Origin: Byssothecium circinans
Lineage: Eukaryota > Ascomycota > Dothideomycetes > Pleosporales > Massarinaceae
Reading direction: 5' to 3'
NCBI GenBank assembly: GCA_010015675.1
Contig: ML976987.1
Coordinates: 598,790-662,789 of the forward strand
DNA length: 64,000 nucleotides
The position numbers and the translations under genes are program-made. How positions within the stretch are numbered: the first letter of the stretch is position 1; every line of letters begins with the position of its first letter. Of the stretch, positions 60,259 to 64,000 are shown piece by piece. Below the pieces are notes generated by a model. The model was given only the letters and a program-made list of their open reading frames with translations. It searched no databases and was not told the DNA's origin.

Positions 60259-61856
60259 ATGCAGCCGCTGGCCTACGTCGACGGCCAGTCGACTCCACCA
60301 CCCCAAATGTCGTCTCCAGCACCCCTCCTGCGCCCGCCCATTCCAGGTGCCCGCTCACAAGGTGGCGCACGCACACCTCGTCTCGGGCTCTCGATACCCC
60401 CCTCGCCGCATGCGAGGCCTGTCGTGAATGGCGCCAGCGACGTGCCCACACTTGGCCGCCCTACCCCTCCACAGCTCCGTCTAGCAACCCCCATGGGCAC
60501 CAGTCACACCCCGCACGAGGGCCGTCCACATCCAAAAGGGCTACCCCCGCTACAGATTGGGACAGGACTATCGGCGGGAGGTTCGAGCGACGCGAGTGCA
60601 CATTCAAGATCTGGCAGCTTTGGTGAAGTGCAGGCAAATGGCTCCGCGTCGTCTTACTCGGCTGCCCTAGGCTTCCCCGGCCTCCAGAGACCTCATCAGG
60701 GCTCAGATCCAATATCAGCAATATCACAAGGTGGCAGCGAGAGCGCGCCCGCAATGGAGCGGGAGAACAGCAGCCAGCCCTTACCTGACCTCGAGCAGAT
60801 GGCTGAGAAGAAGGGCTCCCCCTTGGATGTTGAGGATCTAGACGATGCAGGCTGGAAAGCCGCCTCTGCAAAAGGCATGATCGAAGAAAAAGGAAGTCTA
60901 GGCGAAGGAGCCGGAGGCGCTGTAACCAAGTGCATCTTGAAAGGCGGAAAGACTGTCTTCGCTTTAAAGGTGGGTGCGTCCATGCATCACTGCCTATTTC
61001 ACTAACAATTCCCCAGATCATCACCACAAATCCCGATCCCGACGTCAAAAAGCAGATTGTGCGCGAGCTCTCCTTCAACAAAAACTGCGCCAGTGACCAC
61101 ATCTGCTGCTATTACGGCGCTTTCATGGACGACAGCACCGGCACCATCAGCATTGCCATGGAGTTCTGCGAGGGTGGCTCTCTGGACTCGGTCTACCGCG
61201 AAGTAAAGAAGCTCGGAGGCCGAACCGGAGAGAAAGTACTTGGCAAAGTGGCAGAGGGGGTGCTCAACGGCCTCACCTACCTCCACTCTCACCGCATCAT
61301 CCATCGCGACATCAAACCCAGCAACATCCTGCTGTGTCGAAATGGACAAGTCAAGCTGTGCGACTTTGGCGTTTCGGGCGAATTCGGGACCAAGGGAGAC
61401 GCCAACACCTTCATCGGCACGTCGTATTACATGGCGCCCGAGCGTATCACCGGACAGAGCTATACCATCACCAGCGACGTCTGGAGTCTGGGAGTGACAC
61501 TGCTCGAAGTCGCCCAACACCGCTTCCCCTTTCCTGCTGACGGTACCGAAATGAACCCTCGCGCTGGCCTCATTGACCTGCTCACCTATATCGTCCGACA
61601 ACCCATCCCGAAGCTAATTGATGAGCCTCAGAATGGCATCAAGTGGTCGGAGAATTTCAAATACTTTATTGAGTGCTGGTACGTACCTTTGCAGTTGTCA
61701 TCGAGATATGCACTAACATTGATTAGCCTCGAGAAGGAGCCACCTCGACGAGCCTCACCCTGGCGTATGCTTGAGCACCCATGGATGGTCGAAATGAAGA
61801 CGAAGAAAGTCAACATGGGGCATTTCCTCAAGCAAGTGTGGGATTGGAAGGACTAG
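60259..61856 (+). CDS. Cell-wall-integrity MAP kinase kinase (Mkk1/Mkk2 type)
   Basis: Dual-specificity MAPKK of the cell-wall-integrity cascade (yeast Mkk1/Mkk2, Aspergillus MkkA), which receives signal from a Bck1-type MAPKKK and activates an Slt2/MpkA-type MAPK. Exons 60259-60969, 61017-61678 and 61727-61856 give 500 aa. Residues 1-200 are a Pro/Ser-rich, disordered regulatory tail. The kinase domain begins near [11 protein letters not shown], with the ATP-binding lysine in VFALK (Lys237, last codon of exon 1). It continues with HRDIKPSN (Asp335), DFG (353-355) and [20 protein letters not shown], ending at the family-typical HPWMVEMK. The activation loop reads [14 protein letters not shown], so one phospho-acceptor threonine is present but the upstream Ser/Thr of the MEK pattern is Gly. 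The second intron splits TGC (TG|C), giving ECCLEKEP. Confidence 0.94.
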
Positions 61857-62597
61857 ATTTACCCTTCGTCAAGTATTCGATTCAACAAAAGCGAGCGTCT
61901 TTCTCGGCAACAATATCCAATCTATATTCTTCGAATCGGACCTGGGGTCGTGTGCTGGACATAGACCAAGGGAAGACGGCATCATTTGGGTTTCATTTAG
62001 CGAATACGTCGAGGATGGCATTGTCATGGGCATGCATTGGGATCTTTTGGACGGAGCGCCATCATAAAGTAATGGAGTGCTTACTGGTTGGATATGTGAT
62101 GGGTTATGCAGACGTGATTCATGCATTGACGGACTGCTATACTTGGGATCAACGAATAGCATCGGGAGGCGTTGGACTCGGTTGATGTGCAGCACAAACA
62201 CACAATTCTAGTCACGGAAAACCGTGCGATTCTATTTCAGGGTACCAAACATAGCCTTGTGACTGCGCCTCAGGTGTGAAGCCTTGCCTGATCCTAGAAT
62301 CCTTACGTTTGGCGGGGAACATTTAGCGCGAGATCGGGCCGATAATTCTCCGGTGGTCCCTCGATTTATTGGATTGAGTCACTCAGAACAGTCGCAGCTT
62401 ATTGAAGCTCTTGTTGCACGCAGCGAAGACCTCTGACTCAATTCGAGTCTCCCCAGCACTTGTCTACCACGCGACATCATAACAACCGTCTCTCACCGGT
62501 CGGAGGAGTTGTAGACCATAAACAAATTCCGCTTCTACCCCACCACGTCGCATCGAGGAAACCTTGACGCCGCTGTTTCTGACGAAACCCGCTCACA
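61857..62597. other. Spacer between MAPKK and PheRS beta genes
   Basis: 741 bp containing the MAPKK 3' UTR and the promoter of the tRNA-synthetase gene. No gene supported. Confidence 0.5.
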
Positions 62598-64000
62598 ATG
62601 CCCACCATCTCGGTCGACAAGGCCGCCCTCTTCAAGGAGCTTGAGCGAGAATACACGACAGAAGAGTTCGACGAGCTATGTTTCGAGTTCGGCATCGAAT
62701 TGGACGAGGACACGAGCCAGAGCACCAAGCCTGAAGACCAAGCGCAGCCACCGCAGCTCAAGATCGAGATACCCGCGAATCGGTATGACATGCTTTGCTT
62801 CGAAGGCATTGCACTGAACCTGCGAGTCTTCTTGGAGAAACAACAGCTGCCCAAGTGGACGCTCACCCCGCCAAAATCGGGCGAGTTGGAGACGCTCACG
62901 ATCAAGGAGGAGACGACGAAGATTCGACCGCTGTGCTCGGGTGTGGTGTTGCGCGGTATCAAGTTCACACAGGAGAGATATGATTCTTTCATCGCGCTGC
63001 AGGATAAGCTTCACCAGAATTTGGCGCGCCAGCGGACATTGGTCTCGATAGGGACCCACGACCTGGACACGATCAAGGGTCCTTTCACATACGAGGCGCT
63101 GCCCCCAGAGCAGATCAAGTTCACACCCTTGAACCAGAAGCAGGAGATGAACGGCAAGGAGCTCATGGACTTCTACGACGTAAGCCTTTGCATGGTGTGC
63201 TAGGTTCAGGCTAACTCTCTACAGAAAGACAAGAACCTCGGCCGTTACCTGCATATCATCCGCGATTCCCCTGTCTACCCTGTCATCTACGACTCAAATC
63301 GAACTGTGCTGTCACTTCCTCCCATCATCAACGGAAACCACAGCAAGATCACCCTCGATACGAAGAACGTCCTCATTGAGATCACAGCGCTGGACAAAAC
63401 CAAGGTCGAAATCGTGAATCACATGCTCGTCGCAATGTTCGCCGGCTACGCAGAGTCGATAGAGCCGCTCAAGATTATTTCACCACACAACAATGAGTCG
63501 AGAGAATCCCCCGACCTTGCGCCACGGGAAATGCAAGTCGAGATCGACTATCTCAATCAAGTCACAGGCTTGGATCTCTCACCAGATCAGATAGCGAAAC
63601 TTTTGGCCAAGATGGGCTACAATGTGCGGCCATCGCAAGGGGACAGCAACTTGCTCGATGTTTCGGTACCCATCACACGAGCAGACGTTCTACACCAGGC
63701 AGACATTATGGAGGACTACGCTATCGCATACGGTTTCAACAAGCTGCCACGATACTATCCCACCAAATCCGCAGCAGTTGCCGCACCACTCCCTATCAAT
63801 AAGCTTGGTGACATTGTTCGCCTAGAGTCAGCAGCAGCAGGATGGATTGAGGCCTTACCTCTCATTCTGTGTTCACATGAGGAGAACTTTGAGTGGCTAA
63901 ATCGTAAAGACGACGGCAAGACTGCAGTGAAGCTCGCAAATCCCAAGACTGCAGAATACCAGATCGTTCGGACGTCGCTACTTCCTGGTCTGCTCAAGAC
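62598..64000 (+). CDS. FRS1: Cytosolic phenylalanine--tRNA ligase beta subunit (3'-truncated by window)
   Basis: Beta subunit of cytosolic PheRS (alpha2-beta2), which charges tRNA-Phe. Exons 62598-63179 and 63225 to the window end join in phase at FYD|KDKNLG; 452 complete codons are visible and the C-terminus is missing. The N-terminus [40 protein letters not shown], the B3/B4 region with [20 protein letters not shown], and the B5 region with the signature [20 protein letters not shown] followed by YGFNKLP identify the archaeal/eukaryotic type. The visible part ends in the catalytic-like domain at [13 protein letters not shown]. Yeast Frs1 is about 595 aa, so roughly 140 residues lie beyond the window. 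The frame is uninterrupted. Confidence 0.95.

Noticed and set aside
59859..60626. 255-codon open frame overlapping the MAPKK start
   Set aside because: It begins at TTG, overlaps clear kinase-gene coding sequence in another frame, and is held open by C-rich composition.

Overview
The window is nuclear DNA of a filamentous ascomycete (Pezizomycotina; a dothideomycete would fit, but that is a guess). Genes are split by short GT-AG introns, mostly 45-140 bp, with CTAAC/CTGAC-like branch sites. The proteins are eukaryotic and fungal in type: a Mediator subunit, a PP2A scaffold, a cell-wall-integrity MAPKK, a Pth11-like receptor, a GT90/CAP10 glycosyltransferase and cytochromes P450. I see no bacterial features, tRNA, rRNA or CRISPR. 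Exon coordinates below were assembled by hand from splice signals, reading phase and remembered family sequence; no search was run.

Layout. 0-5.3 kb: a DRG1/Rbg1 GTPase (+) and a CENP-B-type HTH DNA-binding protein (+). 5.3-12.1 kb: a gene desert with a nested hairpin. 12.1-15.8 kb: a PXA-domain protein (-) diverging from MED10 (+). 15.8-21 kb: gene-poor, with a weak small gene (-) and a probable decayed gene (+). 21-27.8 kb: a 983-aa multi-membrane GT90 glycosyltransferase (-) and a VID24/GID4-family protein (-). 29.1-30.2 kb: an orphan protein (-). 33.1-38.5 kb: a DUF7730-like protein (-) diverging from a P450 (+), followed by a PNPOx-like flavoprotein (+). 38.5-43.6 kb: an AT-rich gene-free island with degenerate repeats. 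43.6-53.1 kb: a compact housekeeping block of LMBR1 protein (-), glutaredoxin (+), PP2A A subunit (-), amino-acid permease (+) and Pth11-like receptor (-). 55.8-57.6 kb: a second P450 (+). 60.3-64 kb: the CWI MAPKK (+) and the start of cytosolic PheRS beta (+), cut by the window end.

Most genes are unrelated housekeeping functions, so the window is not a pathway cluster. The closest thing to a functional neighbourhood is P450 plus FMN-binding oxidase-like protein at 35.3-38.5 kb, without a backbone synthase. Points worth a second look are two GC-AG introns, a 1,081-bp intron in the PXA gene, a decayed gene whose stops look like C-to-T changes, an intragenic C-to-G strand-skew switch shared by three genes, a near-perfect 32-bp palindrome and a roughly 202-bp degenerate repeat in the AT-rich island. 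I found no convincing new multi-gene system.
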